DNA of 64,000 nt from Orrella dioscoreae (GCF_900089455.2 NZ_LT907988.1:3100001-3164000); one strand, 5' to 3'. Counted from the first letter of the stretch, positions 27,354 through 41,589 are shown. The notes: generated by a model not told the origin, from the letters alone. Numbers and translations are program-made.

Positions 27354-28781
27354 TCAGAAGTTCAGGGCACGCTTGTCCACGGCCAGCGCGGCTTCCTTCA
27401 CGGCTTCCGACAGCGTCGGGTGCGCGTGGCAGATGCGGGCGATGTCTTCGGCGGCGCCGCGGAATTCCATGATGGTCACGGCTTCCGAGATCAGCTCCGA
27501 GGCCATCGGGCCCACGATGTGCACGCCCAGGACTTCGTCGGTCTTGGCATCGGCCAGGATCTTCACGAAGCCGGTCGTGTCGCCCAGCGCACGGGCGCGG
27601 CCGTTGGCCAGGAAGGGGAAGCTGCCAGCCTTGTATTCGCGGCCGTCCTTCTTCAGCTGCTGCTCGGTCTGGCCCACCCAGGCGATCTCGGGCGAGGTGT
27701 AGATGACCCACGGCACGGTGGCGAAGTTGACGTGACCGTGCTGGCCGGCGATACGCTCGGCGACGGCAACGCCCTCTTCCTCGGCCTTGTGGGCCAGCAT
27801 CGGGCCGCGCACGACGTCACCCACGGCCCACACGTTGGCCAGGCTGGTCTTGCAATCGTCGTCGACGACGATGAAGCCACGCTCGTCGAGCTTCAGGCCC
27901 ACGGCGTCGGCGTTCAGGCCGCCGGTGTAGGGCACGCGGCCGATCGAGACGATCAGCTTGTCCACCACCAGCTTCTGCTCGGCGCCGGCGGCGTCGGTGT
28001 ACGGCACGGTGACCTGCTTGGCGGTCGCCTTGATCTCGCCGATCTTCACGCCCAGCTGGATATCCAGGCCTTGCTTCGTGAAGGCCTTCAGCGCTTCCTT
28101 GGCGACCTGCTGGTCGGCGGCGGCCAGGAATTCGGGCATGGATTCCAGGACGGTGACTTCGGCGCCCAGGCGGCGCCACACGCTGCCCATTTCCAGGCCG
28201 ATCACGCCGGCACCGATCACGCCCAGCTTCTTCGGCACGGCGCCGATGCTCAGCGCGCCGTCGTTCGACAGCACCTGCTTCTCGTCGAAAGGCAGGCCGG
28301 GCAGTTCACGCGCCGACGAACCGGTGGCGATGACCACGTGCTTGGCAACCAGGTCTTCCTCGGCGGTGCCGGTGACCTTGATCGACCAGCCGCCTTCGGT
28401 CTGGCCCACGAACGAGCCCTTGCCGTGGAAGAAGGTGACCTTGTTCTTCTTGAACAGGTACAGGATGCCGTCGTTGTTCTGCTTGACCACCGAGTTCTTG
28501 CGGCCGATCAGCGTGTCGAGCTTCAGGCTCACGCCCTTGACTTCGATGCCGTGCTCGGCGAAGTGGTGGTTGGCCTGCTCGTAGTGCTCGGACGACTGCA
28601 GCAGTGCCTTGGAGGGGATGCAACCCACGTTGGTGCAGGTGCCGCCGGGAGCGGGGCCGCCTTGGCCGTTCTGCCAGGCGTCGATGCACGCCACGGACAT
28701 GCCGAGTTGGGCAGCGCGAATGGCGGCGATGTAGCCGCCGGGGCCGGCGCCGATCACGACGAGGTCGAATTGCTTGGACAT
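27354..28781 (-). CDS. lpdA: Dihydrolipoyl dehydrogenase (E3)
   Basis: The 475-residue flavoprotein has the N-terminal FAD motif G-A-G-P-G-G-Y at 11-17, the redox disulfide in [12 protein letters not shown] (Cys49 and Cys54), an NAD motif G-A-G-V-I-G-L-E, and the C-terminal H-A-H-P-T-L-S-E catalytic pair. It reoxidises lipoamide of the E2 subunit. It follows odhA and odhB on the same strand, with 156 bp between odhB and its ATG (28779-28781). A longer N-terminus from 28814 is open but lacks support. Confidence 0.96.
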   Translation of the reverse strand: MSKQFDLVVIGAGPGGYIAAIRAAQLGMSVACIDAWQNGQGGPAPGGTCTNVGCIPSKALLQSSEHYEQANHHFAEHGIEVKGVSLKLDTLIGRKNSVVKQNNDGILYLFKKNKVTFFHGKGSFVGQTEGGWSIKVTGTAEEDLVAKHVVIATGSSARELPGLPFDEKQVLSNDGALSIGAVPKKLGVIGAGVIGLEMGSVWRRLGAEVTVLESMPEFLAAADQQVAKEALKAFTKQGLDIQLGVKIGEIKATAKQVTVPYTDAAGAEQKLVVDKLIVSIGRVPYTGGLNADAVGLKLDERGFIVVDDDCKTSLANVWAVGDVVRGPMLAHKAEEEGVAVAERIAGQHGHVNFATVPWVIYTSPEIAWVGQTEQQLKKDGREYKAGSFPFLANGRARALGDTTGFVKILADAKTDEVLGVHIVGPMASELISEAVTIMEFRGAAEDIARICHAHPTLSEAVKEAALAVDKRALNF

Positions 28782-28937
28782 GGATGTTCTCTCAGGTGAG
28801 GGGTCGGGCGCCACGACGGGGCCGCGTACCGGACGAGAAGAGTGAAGGATGAGGGCTCAACCGCGCCGGGCCGGCGGGCGGCCTGGCGGGATGAATGCCG
28901 CACCCTGACAGGATCAGGGCGCGGCATGACGCGGTGC

Positions 28938-30161
28938 TTACAGGTCCAGCAGCAGGCGCTGCGGATCTTCCAGGGCTTCCTTCATGGCGACCAAGCCCAG
29001 GACGGCTTCGCGGCCGTCGATGATGCGGTGGTCGTAGGAGAGCGCCAGGTAGTTGATCGGACGGATCACGATCTGGCCGTTCTCCACCACGGGGCGTTCC
29101 TTGGTGGCGTGCACGCCCAGGATGGCCGATTGCGGCGGGTTGATGATGGGGGTGGACAGCATCGAGCCAAAGACACCGCCGTTCGAGATCGAGAACGTGC
29201 CGCCGGTCAGTTCTTCCAGACCCAGCTTGCCATCGGCAGCACGCTTGCCGAAGTCGGCGATCTGCTTTTCGATGTCGGCGATCGACAGTTGGTCGGCGTT
29301 GCGCAGGATCGGCACCACCAGGCCACGCGGGCTGCCGACAGCGATACCGATGTCGAAGTAGCCGTGGTAGATGATGTCCTTGCCGTCGACCGAGGCGTTG
29401 ATCAGGGGGTACTTCTTCAGGGCGGCAACAGCAGCCTTCACGAAGAAGGACATGAAGCCCAGCTTCACGCCGTGATCCTTCTCGAACTTTTCCTTGTACT
29501 TGTTGCGCAGGTTGATGACAGCCTGCATGTTGACCTCGTTGAAGGTCGTCAGGATGGCGTTTTCCTGTTGCGATTGCAGCAGGCGCTCGGCCACGCGGGC
29601 ACGCAGGCGGCTCATGGCCACGCGCTGCTCGGGACGGCCGTCCAGCGATTGCGTCGGGGCCGGGATGGCGGCAGCGGCCTTGGCGGCGGGCTTCGAGCCG
29701 TCGGCAGCCAGGGCGTCGCCCTTGGTGATGCGGCCACCGCGGCCGGAGCCTTCGATGCCTTCAGCGGACACGCCCTTGTCGGCGAGGATCTTGGCGGCAG
29801 CGGGCGAGGCCACGGCCGACGACGAGGACGACTTGGCGGCGGGCGCGGCGGCGGCGGCCTGCTCGGCAGCCTTGGGGGCTTCGGCGGCGGGGGCGGCAGC
29901 CGGCGCGGCGGCAGCCTTGGCGGCGGTGTCGATGCGGGCGATGATTTCGTCCGAGGTCACGGTGCTGCCGTCACCCTTGACGATTTCGGCCAGCACGCCA
30001 GCCTTGGGCGCGGGCACTTCGAGCACGACCTTGTCGGTCTCGATTTCGATCAGGATTTCGTCGGCCTCGACAGCGGCGCCGGGTTGTTTCTTCCAGGTCA
30101 GCAGCGTCGCCTCGGCGATCGATTCGGACAGCTGGGGAACGAGTACGTCAATAAGAGCCAT
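28938..30161 (-). CDS. odhB: 2-oxoglutarate dehydrogenase E2, dihydrolipoyl succinyltransferase
   Basis: A 407-residue E2 protein with one lipoyl domain (1-75; lipoylated Lys44 in E-T-D-K-V), an Ala/Pro-rich linker, the E1/E3-binding domain (about 115-150) and the catalytic domain with H-R-I-I-D-G near the C-terminus. The single lipoyl domain and the odhA neighbour identify the succinyl rather than acetyl transferase. It transfers the succinyl group to CoA. Middle gene of odhA-odhB-lpdA; ATG at 30159-30161, 48 bp after odhA. Confidence 0.96.
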   Translation of the reverse strand: MALIDVLVPQLSESIAEATLLTWKKQPGAAVEADEILIEIETDKVVLEVPAPKAGVLAEIVKGDGSTVTSDEIIARIDTAAKAAAAPAAAPAAEAPKAAEQAAAAAPAAKSSSSSAVASPAAAKILADKGVSAEGIEGSGRGGRITKGDALAADGSKPAAKAAAAIPAPTQSLDGRPEQRVAMSRLRARVAERLLQSQQENAILTTFNEVNMQAVINLRNKYKEKFEKDHGVKLGFMSFFVKAAVAALKKYPLINASVDGKDIIYHGYFDIGIAVGSPRGLVVPILRNADQLSIADIEKQIADFGKRAADGKLGLEELTGGTFSISNGGVFGSMLSTPIINPPQSAILGVHATKERPVVENGQIVIRPINYLALSYDHRIIDGREAVLGLVAMKEALEDPQRLLLDL

Positions 30162-30209
30162 GATGATCTGTTTCCGTTGAGTGTGATGTCTGTTCGGGTG
30201 CCGGGCGGC

Positions 30210-33077
30210 TTACTTGGTCACCGAGTACTGCTTGTACTTGCCGAAAGCCTGCTCGATCAGCGCCTTCTGCTGTTCCTGGTGCTTGGCCAGGTAGCCGACG
30301 GCGGGCGACGCCGAGGCCTGGCGGCCGGCATAGCCGAGCTTCTGGCCGTTGTTCACGTACTCGACCAGGTGATGCTGGACGTAGTACCACGGGCCCTGGT
30401 TCTGCGGCTCGTCCTGCACCCAGACCACGTCGGTGGCCTTCGGATACTTGGCGAGTTCGGCTTCGAAAGTCTTGTGCGCGAAGGGATACAGCTGCTCGAC
30501 ACGGATGATGGCCACGTCCTTGGCTTCACGTTCGCGGCGGGCGTTGACCAGGTCGTAGTAGACCTTGCCCGAGCACACCAGCACGCGCTTGACGGCTTCG
30601 GCCTTGATGGAATCATCCACCTCGCCGATGACCGGACGGAAGCTGCCGCCAGCCAGATCCGACAGGGGCGAACCCGCGTCCTTGTTACGCAGCAGCGACT
30701 TCGGCGTCATGATGATCAGCGGCTTGCGCAGCGGGCGGATCATCTGGCGGCGCAGCAGGTGGAATATCTGCGAAGCCGAGGTCGGCTGCACCACCTGGAT
30801 GTTGTTGTCGGCGCCCAGTTGCAGGAAGCGCTCCATGCGAGCCGACGAGTGCTCGGGGCCCTGGCCCTCGTAGCCGTGCGGCAGCATCATGGTCAGGCCC
30901 GACTGGCGGCCCCACTTGGCTTCGCCCGACACGATGAACTGGTCGATCACGACCTGCGCACCGTTCACGAAGTCGCCGAACTGCGCTTCCCAGATGGTCA
31001 GCGTGTTGGGCTCGGCCGAGGAGTAGCCGTATTCGAAGCCCAGCACGGCCTCTTCCGACAGCACCGAGTCGATGACGACGAAAGGCGCCTGCGCGTCGGA
31101 GACGTTCTGCAGCGGAATGTAGGTGCCGTCGTTCCAGCGTTCGCGGTTCTGGTCGTGCAGCACGGCGTGGCGGTGCGTGAACGTGCCGCGGCCCGAATCC
31201 TGGCCGGTGATGCGGATCGGGTAGCCCGAGGCAACCAGCGTGGCGAAGGCCAGGTGTTCACCCATGCCCCAGTCCAGGTTCACGTCGCCGCGCGCCATGG
31301 CGCGGCGGTCGTTCAGCAGCTTGGCGACCAGCGGATGCACCGTGAAGCCTTCCGGCACCGTGGTGATGCGCTCGCCGATGCGCTTCAATTCGGCCAGCGG
31401 CACGGCGGTGTCGGCCTGGTCGGTCCACTTGGCGCCCAGGAAGGGCGACCAGTCGATGGCGTACTTGCTCTTGTAGTCGGTCAGCACCGGTTCGATGGTG
31501 CGCTGGCCGTCTTCCATCAGTTGGCGGTAGTCCTTCACCAACTGCTCGGCATCGCCTTCGGCCAGCACGCCCTGGGCGACCAGGCGGTCGGCATAGACCT
31601 TGCGGGTGCCGGGATGATGGCCGATGCGCTTGTACATCAGCGGCTGGGTCAGCGAGGGGGTGTCCTGCTCGTTGTGGCCCAGCTTGCGGAAGCAGACGAT
31701 GTCCACGACCACGTCATGATGGAACTGCTGGCGGTAGTCCAGGGCCAGGCGGATGGCGAACACGACCGCTTCGGGATCGTCGCCGTTCACGTGCAGGACC
31801 GGCGCCTCGATCATCTTCACGACGTCGGTGCAATACAGCGTCGAACGCGAGTCGCGGGGGTCGGACGTGGTGAAACCGATCTGGTTGTTGATGACCAGGT
31901 GGATCGTGCCGCCCGTGCCGTAACCGCGCGTCTGGGCGAGGTTCAGCGTTTCCATGACCACGCCCTGGCCGGCGAAGGCCGCGTCACCGTGCACCAGCAC
32001 CGGCAGCACCTGGCTGCCCTGCGCGTCGGCGCGGCGTTCCTGGCGGGCGCGAACGCTGCCCTCGACGACGGGGTTGACGATTTCCAGGTGGGACGGGTTG
32101 AAGGCCAGCGACAGGTGCACGGGGCCGCCGCGCGCCGACAGGTCGCTCGAGAAACCGTTGTGGTACTTCACGTCGCCGTCGGACAGGCCTTGCGTGTGCT
32201 TGCCTTCGAACTCGGCGAACAGGTCGCCGGGCATCTTGCCCATGATGTTCACGAGCATGTTCAGGCGGCCGCGGTGGGCCATGCCGACCACGATTTCCTG
32301 CACGCCGTTTTCGCTGGCGTGGTTGATCAGTTCGTCCATCGCGGCGATGAAGCTTTCACCGCCCTCGAGCGAGAAACGCTTCTGGCCGACGTACTTGGTG
32401 TGCAGGAAGCGTTCCAGGCCTTCGGACTCGGTCAGCTGCTGCAGGATGTGGCGCTTCTGCTCGGGCGTGACGGCCGGGGCCGACAGCGTCGTTTCCAGGC
32501 GCTCCTGCAGCCAGCGCTTCACGGCCGGGTCGGAGACGTGCATGAATTCGGCGCCGATCGAACGGCAGTACGTATCGCGCAGCGACTTCAGGATGTCGCG
32601 CAGCGTCATCGACGTCGCGGTCGTGAAATACGTGTTGGTGGCGGCGTAGACCTGGTCCAGGTCGGCTTCCGTCAGGCCGTAGAAGGCGGGATCGAGCTCG
32701 GGGATCGGCGGACGGTCCTGGCGCTTGAGCGGATCGAGGTCGGCCCAGCGCGAACCCAGCGAACGGTAGGCGGCGATGAGGGACTGGACGACGATCTGCT
32801 TGCTGGCGACCGTCAGGTCGGGCTCGGCGACGCGCTGCACGAAGGCATTGGCGCGGGCGCGCTGCGCAAACGATTCGACGATCGGCGCGTGAGCCTGGTC
32901 GCGGGTGGACTCCTGGCCGTCGACGGCAGGCTGATGCTGGAGCTGGTCGAAATAATCGCGCCAGTTGTCCGGAACGGACCCTGGATTGTCGAGGTAAGCC
33001 TCGTAGAGTTCTTCTACGTAGGGCGCATTACCGCCGAACAAATACGATGTGGACGAACTTTCTTTTTCCGATGACAT
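30210..33077 (-). CDS. odhA: 2-oxoglutarate dehydrogenase E1 component
   Basis: The 955-residue product is full length for E1o. It has the N-terminal helix region (Y-V-E-E-L-Y-E-A-Y-L-D-N-P), the thiamine-diphosphate domain with G-M-A-H-R-G-R-L-N and G-D-A-A-F-A-G-Q-G, and the transketolase C domain. It decarboxylates 2-oxoglutarate and succinylates the E2 lipoyl group in the TCA cycle. I chose ATG 33075-33077 (M-S-S-E-K), with AGGTGA upstream; a GTG four codons earlier is also open. A candidate -10 TATACT (33209-33204) would leave a leader of about 120 nt. Confidence 0.96.
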   Translation of the reverse strand: MSSEKESSSTSYLFGGNAPYVEELYEAYLDNPGSVPDNWRDYFDQLQHQPAVDGQESTRDQAHAPIVESFAQRARANAFVQRVAEPDLTVASKQIVVQSLIAAYRSLGSRWADLDPLKRQDRPPIPELDPAFYGLTEADLDQVYAATNTYFTTATSMTLRDILKSLRDTYCRSIGAEFMHVSDPAVKRWLQERLETTLSAPAVTPEQKRHILQQLTESEGLERFLHTKYVGQKRFSLEGGESFIAAMDELINHASENGVQEIVVGMAHRGRLNMLVNIMGKMPGDLFAEFEGKHTQGLSDGDVKYHNGFSSDLSARGGPVHLSLAFNPSHLEIVNPVVEGSVRARQERRADAQGSQVLPVLVHGDAAFAGQGVVMETLNLAQTRGYGTGGTIHLVINNQIGFTTSDPRDSRSTLYCTDVVKMIEAPVLHVNGDDPEAVVFAIRLALDYRQQFHHDVVVDIVCFRKLGHNEQDTPSLTQPLMYKRIGHHPGTRKVYADRLVAQGVLAEGDAEQLVKDYRQLMEDGQRTIEPVLTDYKSKYAIDWSPFLGAKWTDQADTAVPLAELKRIGERITTVPEGFTVHPLVAKLLNDRRAMARGDVNLDWGMGEHLAFATLVASGYPIRITGQDSGRGTFTHRHAVLHDQNRERWNDGTYIPLQNVSDAQAPFVVIDSVLSEEAVLGFEYGYSSAEPNTLTIWEAQFGDFVNGAQVVIDQFIVSGEAKWGRQSGLTMMLPHGYEGQGPEHSSARMERFLQLGADNNIQVVQPTSASQIFHLLRRQMIRPLRKPLIIMTPKSLLRNKDAGSPLSDLAGGSFRPVIGEVDDSIKAEAVKRVLVCSGKVYYDLVNARREREAKDVAIIRVEQLYPFAHKTFEAELAKYPKATDVVWVQDEPQNQGPWYYVQHHLVEYVNNGQKLGYAGRQASASPAVGYLAKHQEQQKALIEQAFGKYKQYSVTK

Positions 33078-33503
33078 GAGACGCTTCACCTATCCGGGTG
33101 CTTCACCCGATGCAGTGCAGGAAAACCTTCCGCGACACGGTCCAACCGTTAAGCGGATAGCGGGGCAGAAGGCGGTTTACAAGCCTTGAAAGCCTATCCG
33201 CGCAGTATACCCCCAACCCAGGGGGCTTGCCCTGCTTCCTTGCGCTGGCGCAAGCAATTCCGGGCCTTTCCGGGCAATGGCCCACTTCCGCCACGTTATT
33301 TTCGTTGTACCGCCGCATCGCTGCTCAGGCAAGCCTGGCGCGACGCACATTAACAAGGACAAGCCATATTGCTGCCCTGCAGCACAAACAAGCACGAACT
33401 TCAAATTCTTTTCTGTTCAAATAAGCGGCTTCGCTGTGCGCGGGCAATCCTGCCTTGGCGCGAAGCACCGATTTTCGCAACGACACGAGCCTGACCAAGC
33501 CTC
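33078..33503. other. Divergent intergenic region odhA / maeB
   Basis: This 426-bp stretch separates two divergent genes. Next to odhA it contains CGGGTG/CACCCG (33095-33100 with 33104-33109), a small stem in the odhA leader, and TATACT on the minus strand at 33209-33204 as a possible odhA -10. The maeB side (33340-33420) is relatively AT-rich and should hold its promoter, but no convincing -35/-10 pair was found. The tripartite TATA-centred element seen at mdh, acnA and acnB is absent. Confidence 0.5.
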
Positions 33504-35795
<2,292 letters not shown>

Positions 35796-35848
35796 TCCGG
35801 ACGGCGCGCGGACACGGTGGACACACCGCGTCCGCCGCAGGCATGACG

Positions 35849-35876
35849 ACGGCTCTCTTCGGAGAGCCGTTTTTCA
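35849..35876 (+). terminator. Intrinsic terminator of maeB
   Basis: ACGGCTCTC/GAGAGCCGT perfect 9-bp stem capped by a TTCG tetraloop and followed by TTTTT. Confidence 0.92.
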
Positions 35877-35967
35877 TTGCGAGGCCGCAAGGACAGATGC
35901 CGCCAGGCTTTGGTACAAAGACCGCAACACCCCAAGCCCCCCTGCCCCCCTTCGTCGGAGCCCCGCC

Positions 35968-36420
35968 ATGCTGCAAGACGCCCTCTATGCCTGGCTGCAC
36001 TACCTGGCCATCTTCTTTCTCATCGTCATCCTGACCGCGCAGGCGGTGCTGCTGCGCCCGGGCCTGGGCGAAGAGATCGTGCGCCGGCTGGCCATCTACG
36101 ACCGGCTCTACCTGCTGAGTGCCGTGATGGTGCTGGCCACGGGCATGCTGCGCCTGTCGCTGGGCGCCAAGGGCATGGCCTTCTATGCCTCGAACCCCTG
36201 GTTCCACGCCAAGATGACGCTCTTCGTCCTCACCGGCCTCTGTTCGATCATTCCCACGCTGGCCTTCCTGCGCTGGCGCAAGCAGTCGCGCACCGTGCCC
36301 GCCTACATGCCGCCCAACGAGGAGATCGCACGCGCCCGCCGCTGGGTGATGATCGAGGTGCACATGCTGGTGCTGCTGCCGCTGTGCGCCGTGCTGATGG
36401 CGCGTGGCGTGGGCATGTAG
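35968..36420 (+). CDS. DUF2214 family four-helix membrane protein
   Basis: The 150-residue product has four hydrophobic helices (about 7-28, 45-65, 80-102, 127-147), a histidine in the first (W-L-H-Y-L-A) and P-W-F-H-A-K in the loop before the third, as in DUF2214 membrane proteins. The function of the family is not known. It is a single-gene unit: terminators flank it on both sides (35849-35876 and 36443-36471). Confidence 0.75.
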   Translation: MLQDALYAWLHYLAIFFLIVILTAQAVLLRPGLGEEIVRRLAIYDRLYLLSAVMVLATGMLRLSLGAKGMAFYASNPWFHAKMTLFVLTGLCSIIPTLAFLRWRKQSRTVPAYMPPNEEIARARRWVMIEVHMLVLLPLCAVLMARGVGM

Positions 36421-36442
36421 ATGCCTCTGTGCTGCGCCCATG

Positions 36443-36471
36443 AAAAAGCCCCGCCGTGGCGGGGCTTTTTT
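36443..36471. terminator. Bidirectional terminator between DUF2214 gene and gltA
   Basis: AAAAAGCCCCG/CGGGGCTTTTTT with a short CCGTGG apex; A-run and T-run flank the stem so both strands are served. Confidence 0.9.
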
Positions 36472-36510
36472 GCTGGCGCGCCACCAGAGCGCGCCACGCG
36501 ACGGCCAGGC

Positions 36511-37812
<1,302 letters not shown>

Positions 37813-37833
37813 GGAAATTCCTTCTAGAAAAAA

Positions 37834-38094
37834 TCAGATCTCGCGCAAACGACGAAGAATGTCGCGCACGGCAGGCGTGTCCAAGGCGCCTTCAGGCTCG
37901 GTCCGGCCCAGCAGCAGGTCGAGGAGGTCGTTGTCGCCCTCTTCGAACAGCTGCGTGAGCGCGGCCACGTCTTCGCCGGACAGCGTCGTTTCGTGCGCGT
38001 CCAGGAAGCGCGTGATGATCAGGTCATTCTCGAGCAGCCCCCGGCGGGCGCGCCAGCGCAAGCGCGTGCGATCCAGTTCCGAAAGTTGCGTCAT
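37834..38094 (-). CDS. sdhE: Succinate dehydrogenase flavinylation factor SdhE
   Basis: The 86-residue protein contains R-R-G-L-L-E-N-D at about 19-26, a variant of the family's R-G-M-x-E motif needed for FAD attachment to SdhA, and the C-terminal leucine-rich helix with D-L-L-D-L-L-L. SdhE (YgfY) assists covalent flavinylation. It lies between sdhB and gltA. ATG at 38092-38094; an upstream in-frame start at 38115 would add seven residues. A palindromic repeat separates it from sdhB. Confidence 0.9.
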   Translation of the reverse strand: MTQLSELDRTRLRWRARRGLLENDLIITRFLDAHETTLSGEDVAALTQLFEEGDNDLLDLLLGRTEPEGALDTPAVRDILRRLREI

Positions 38095-38149
38095 GGCAGA
38101 TCCTTGCTCAAGCACAGCCCAAAAATACAGGGTAATGGCACCACCCAGG

Positions 38150-38222
38150 GCACGGCGGAGCCGGCTTTGCCGGTCCGCCAGTGCCGCCCCCTTGAGGGGG
38201 AAGCGCGAAGCGCCTCTGGCGT
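38150..38222 (-). repeat. GC-rich palindromic intergenic repeat, copy D
   Basis: Same element as at 147-220, on the minus strand: CCGGC/GCCGG at 38161-38173, a C/G run stem, and AGCGCgaaGCGCT-like dyad near 38202-38214. It begins about eight bases after the sdhB stop, inside the sdh-gltA operon, so here it is not a full terminator unless sdhE-gltA has its own promoter. Confidence 0.72.
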
Positions 38223-38229
38223 GGCGCTT

Positions 38230-38946
38230 TTAGACGGCACGCCGCACCATCAATTCCTTGATCTTGCCGATTGCCTTCGTGGGGTTCAGGCCCTTGGGAC
38301 AGACGTCGACGCAGTTCATGATGGTGTGGCAGCGGAACAGGCGGTACGGGTCCTCGAGGTTGTCGAGGCGGGCGCCGGTGGCCTGGTCGCGGCTGTCGGC
38401 GATGAAACGGTAGGCTTGCAGCAGGCCGGCCGGGCCGACGAACTTGTCCGGGTTCCACCAGAACGACGGGCAGGACGTGGAGCAGCAGGCGCACAGGATG
38501 CACTCGTAGAGGCCGTCGAGCTCTTCGCGCGCCTCGGGCGTCTGCAGGCGTTCCTTTTCGGGCGGCGGCGTATCGTTGATCAGGTACGGCTTGATCGAGT
38601 GGTACTGGTTGAAGAAGTGCGTCATGTCCACGATCAGGTCGCGGATGACCGGCAGGCCGGGCAGCGGACGCAGGACGATGGGTTCCTTCAGCTCGCGCAG
38701 GTTAGTGGTACAGGCAAGCCCGTTCTTCCCGTTGATGTTCATGGCGTCCGACCCGCACACGCCTTCGCGGCAGGAACGGCGGATGGCCAGGCTGTCGTCC
38801 ACGTCGTTCTTGATGCGGACCAGCGCGTCCAGCAGCATCTTGTCGGTGGGCTGAAGCTCCACGTCCAGTTTCTGCATGTAGGGACGCTCGTCCTTGTCCG
38901 GGTCGTAGCGGTAGATCTCGAACTTCACGATTCGTTTGGTGCTCAT
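38230..38946 (-). CDS. sdhB: Succinate dehydrogenase iron-sulfur subunit
   Basis: The 238-residue product has the 2Fe-2S ligands in [10 protein letters not shown] and the two C-terminal cluster motifs C-I-L-C-A-C-C and [12 protein letters not shown]. It passes electrons from SdhA to quinone in complex II on the inner membrane. ATG at 38944-38946, 13 bp after sdhA, with AGGA upstream. Confidence 0.97.
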   Translation of the reverse strand: MSTKRIVKFEIYRYDPDKDERPYMQKLDVELQPTDKMLLDALVRIKNDVDDSLAIRRSCREGVCGSDAMNINGKNGLACTTNLRELKEPIVLRPLPGLPVIRDLIVDMTHFFNQYHSIKPYLINDTPPPEKERLQTPEAREELDGLYECILCACCSTSCPSFWWNPDKFVGPAGLLQAYRFIADSRDQATGARLDNLEDPYRLFRCHTIMNCVDVCPKGLNPTKAIGKIKELMVRRAV

Positions 38947-38959
38947 TGCAGCATCCTGC

Positions 38960-40738
38960 TCAGAAAGTCCGCGCCTTGGGCGGGAAGGTATCGACGGTAA
39001 GCGGCTTCATCTGGACCGGCTTGTAATCCAGGCGGCTGCCCTCGGAGTACCAGAGGGTGTGCTTGAGCCAGTTCTCGTCGTCGCGGTTGGGATGATCGTC
39101 CAGGGCGTGGGCGCCACGGCTTTCGGTGCGCTTGGACGCCGACAGGATCGTGGCGCGGGCCACTTCGGTCATGTTGGCCAGTTCCAGCGCTTCGATGCGG
39201 GCGGTGTTGAAGACCTTGGACTTGTCCTTGAAGGCCACGTGCTGGGCCTGCTGGGCGAGTTCCTCGATCTGGCCCACGCCCTCTTCCAGCAGGTTGATCG
39301 TGCGGAACACGCCGCAGTGACGCTGCATGGAGGTGCGGATGGCATTGCCGACATCCTGCACTTTCTCGGTGCCCTTGCTGTCTTCCAGCTTGGCGACGCG
39401 GCCGATGGAGAAGTCGAGCGACTCGGCGGGCACGGCTTCGTGCGCGCGCTGCTTTTCCAGGTGCAGGTTGACGATGTGGTTGCCGGCAGCGCGGCCGAAC
39501 ACCACCAGGTCGAGCAGCGAGTTCGTGCCCAGGCGGTTGGCGCCGTGCACCGACACCGCGGCGCATTCGCCGATGGCGTACAGGCCCTTGACGACGTTGT
39601 TCTGGCCGTTCTTCCAGTCCACGACCTGGCCGTGGTAATTCGCCGGGATGCCGCCCATCTGATAGTGGATGGTGGGCACGACCGGGATCGGTTCCTTGAT
39701 CGGGTCGACGTTGCCGAACTTGATCGCGATTTCGCGGATCGAGGGCAGGCGCTTCTGGATCGTTTCGGCGCCCAGGTGGTCGAGCTTCAGGACCACGTAG
39801 CTGCCGTCCGGACCGCAGCCGCGGCCTTCCTTGATTTCCTGGTCCATCGAGCGCGACACGAAGTCACGCGGGGCCAGGTCCTTCAGCGTGGGCGCATAGC
39901 GCTCCATGAAGCGTTCGCCATCCTTGTTCAGCAGGATGCCGCCTTCGCCACGCACGCCTTCGGTGATCAGCACGCCCGCGCCGGCCACGCCGGTGGGGTG
40001 GAACTGCCAGAACTCCATGTCCTGCAGCGCCAGGCCGGCACGCGCGGCCATGCCCAGGCCGTCGCCGGTGTTGATGAAGGCGTTGGTGGACGCGGCCCAG
40101 ATACGGCCGGCGCCGCCGGTGGCCAGCACCGTGGTCTTGGCTTCGAGGACGTAGATTTCACCGGTTTCCATTTCCAGGGCGGTCACGCCCAGGACGTCAC
40201 CCGCTTCATTGCGCAGCAGGTCCAGCGCCATCCATTCGACGAAGAACTGGGTGCGGGCGGCAACGTTGCGCTGGTACAGCGTGTGCAGCAGTGCGTGGCC
40301 GGTACGGTCGGCCGCGGCACAGGCGCGCTGGACGGGCTTCTCGCCGAAGTTGGCGGTGTGGCCGCCGAACGGGCGCTGATAGATGGTGCCGTTGGCATTG
40401 CGGTCGAACGGCATGCCGAAGTGCTCGAGCTCGTAGACCGCGTTGGGGGCTTCGCGACACATGAACTCGATGGCGTCCTGGTCACCCAGCCAGTCCGAAC
40501 CCTTGACTGTGTCGTACATGTGCCAGTACCAGCTGTCTTCGCTCATGTTGCCGAGCGAGGCGCCGATGCCGCCCTGGGCAGCCACGGTGTGCGAACGGGT
40601 GGGGAAGACCTTGGAGAGCACCGCCACCGACAGGCCGGCCTGGGCCAGTTGCAGGGAGCAGCGCATGCCGGCGCCACCGGCACCGACCACGACCACGTCG
40701 AATTGGCGACGCGGCAAAGATTTCTTGACAGCGACCAC
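38960..40738 (-). CDS. sdhA: Succinate dehydrogenase flavoprotein subunit
   Basis: A 592-residue FAD-binding subunit with the N-terminal G-A-G-G-A-G-M-R dinucleotide motif, the FAD-linked His in [10 protein letters not shown] (about 49-58) and [13 protein letters not shown]. It oxidises succinate to fumarate. It starts with GTG at 40736-40738, three bases after sdhD, in the sdhCDAB order typical of proteobacteria. Confidence 0.97.
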   Translation of the reverse strand: MVAVKKSLPRRQFDVVVVGAGGAGMRCSLQLAQAGLSVAVLSKVFPTRSHTVAAQGGIGASLGNMSEDSWYWHMYDTVKGSDWLGDQDAIEFMCREAPNAVYELEHFGMPFDRNANGTIYQRPFGGHTANFGEKPVQRACAAADRTGHALLHTLYQRNVAARTQFFVEWMALDLLRNEAGDVLGVTALEMETGEIYVLEAKTTVLATGGAGRIWAASTNAFINTGDGLGMAARAGLALQDMEFWQFHPTGVAGAGVLITEGVRGEGGILLNKDGERFMERYAPTLKDLAPRDFVSRSMDQEIKEGRGCGPDGSYVVLKLDHLGAETIQKRLPSIREIAIKFGNVDPIKEPIPVVPTIHYQMGGIPANYHGQVVDWKNGQNNVVKGLYAIGECAAVSVHGANRLGTNSLLDLVVFGRAAGNHIVNLHLEKQRAHEAVPAESLDFSIGRVAKLEDSKGTEKVQDVGNAIRTSMQRHCGVFRTINLLEEGVGQIEELAQQAQHVAFKDKSKVFNTARIEALELANMTEVARATILSASKRTESRGAHALDDHPNRDDENWLKHTLWYSEGSRLDYKPVQMKPLTVDTFPPKARTF

Positions 40739-40741
40739 GGC

Positions 40742-41125
40742 TTAGAGCCTCCAGATGATTTGCGCGAAATACACGGTCGAACCGACCAGCCACAGAATCG
40801 TCAGCACCTGCAGCAGCAGGCGCACGCCGACGTTCCTGACGTAGTCCATCCAGATGTCGCGCACGCCGATCCAGGCATGCCAGGCCAGCGAGATGAATGC
40901 CAGCGTGGCCAGGATCTGGCCGACGGGCAGCATGAAAACCGTGAACGAGAAGAGGCCCTTCCAGCTTTCATAGGTGAAGCCGGGCATGGCCAGCACGCCG
41001 ACCAGCAGGACCAGGGTGTAGACGGCCAGGATGACCGCGGTGATGCGCTGGACGATGAAGTCCTTCAGGCCGTAGCGCGCGCCGACCACCAGTCGGGTCG
41101 GGCCGTAATTCTTGGTCGTCGACAT
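40742..41125 (-). CDS. sdhD: Succinate dehydrogenase membrane anchor subunit D
   Basis: The 127-residue protein has three transmembrane helices (about 27-47, 60-83, 100-122) and the haem/quinone-site pattern H-A-W-I-G-V-R-D-I-W-M-D-Y. It anchors SdhAB and helps bind ubiquinone. Its ATG immediately follows the sdhC TAA (TAAATG), so the two are coupled. Confidence 0.95.
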   Translation of the reverse strand: MSTTKNYGPTRLVVGARYGLKDFIVQRITAVILAVYTLVLLVGVLAMPGFTYESWKGLFSFTVFMLPVGQILATLAFISLAWHAWIGVRDIWMDYVRNVGVRLLLQVLTILWLVGSTVYFAQIIWRL

Positions 41126-41539
41126 TTACCAGACTCCGAACAGTTTGAGGGCGAAGACGAAAGTCAGGGCCAGGCTGCAGCCCAGCACGATACCGGCGCT
41201 TTTCTGGGCCGACTCCTTGTTCACGCCGATGTGCAGGTCGAGAACCAGGTAGCGGATGCCGGCACAGAAGTGATGGAGGTAGCCCCAGATCAAGGCCAGT
41301 GCGATCAGCTTGACGATCGGATTGCCGAAAACGTTGGACAATGCGGCGAAGCCGGCCTCGGAAGAAACGCTCATGGCGAACAGAGGCAGGATCACCAGCG
41401 GCAGACAGAGGAACAGGAGCGCGCCGCTGACGCGGTGCAGGATCGACACCTTGCCGGCAAGCGGCAGGCGGTAATTCATAAGCTGCAGAACGCTGATGTT
41501 GCGAAACTGCGGACGCGGCTTGGCGGCTGAGTCTGACAT
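41126..41539 (-). CDS. sdhC: Succinate dehydrogenase cytochrome b556 subunit
   Basis: The 137-residue product has three helices and the SdhC signature S-I-L-H-R-V-S-G (about 33-40) and H-H-F-C-A-G-I-R-Y-L-V-L-D with the haem-ligating histidine. The first gene of sdhCDAB-sdhE-gltA. The ATG at 41537-41539 has GAGG upstream; a TTG start six codons earlier is possible but unlikely. Confidence 0.95.
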   Translation of the reverse strand: MSDSAAKPRPQFRNISVLQLMNYRLPLAGKVSILHRVSGALLFLCLPLVILPLFAMSVSSEAGFAALSNVFGNPIVKLIALALIWGYLHHFCAGIRYLVLDLHIGVNKESAQKSAGIVLGCSLALTFVFALKLFGVW

Positions 41540-41589
41540 GGAACGGCCTCGATTCAAGGAACTAAAAAATTCAAACGGGCAAACACTCT

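Noticed and set aside
28842-33074. A 1410-codon open frame on the plus strand opposite odhB and odhA
   Set aside because: It mirrors genes that are certain on the other strand, is rich in His, Gln, Val and Asp as expected for the antisense of GC3-biased codons, and has no recognisable domain.
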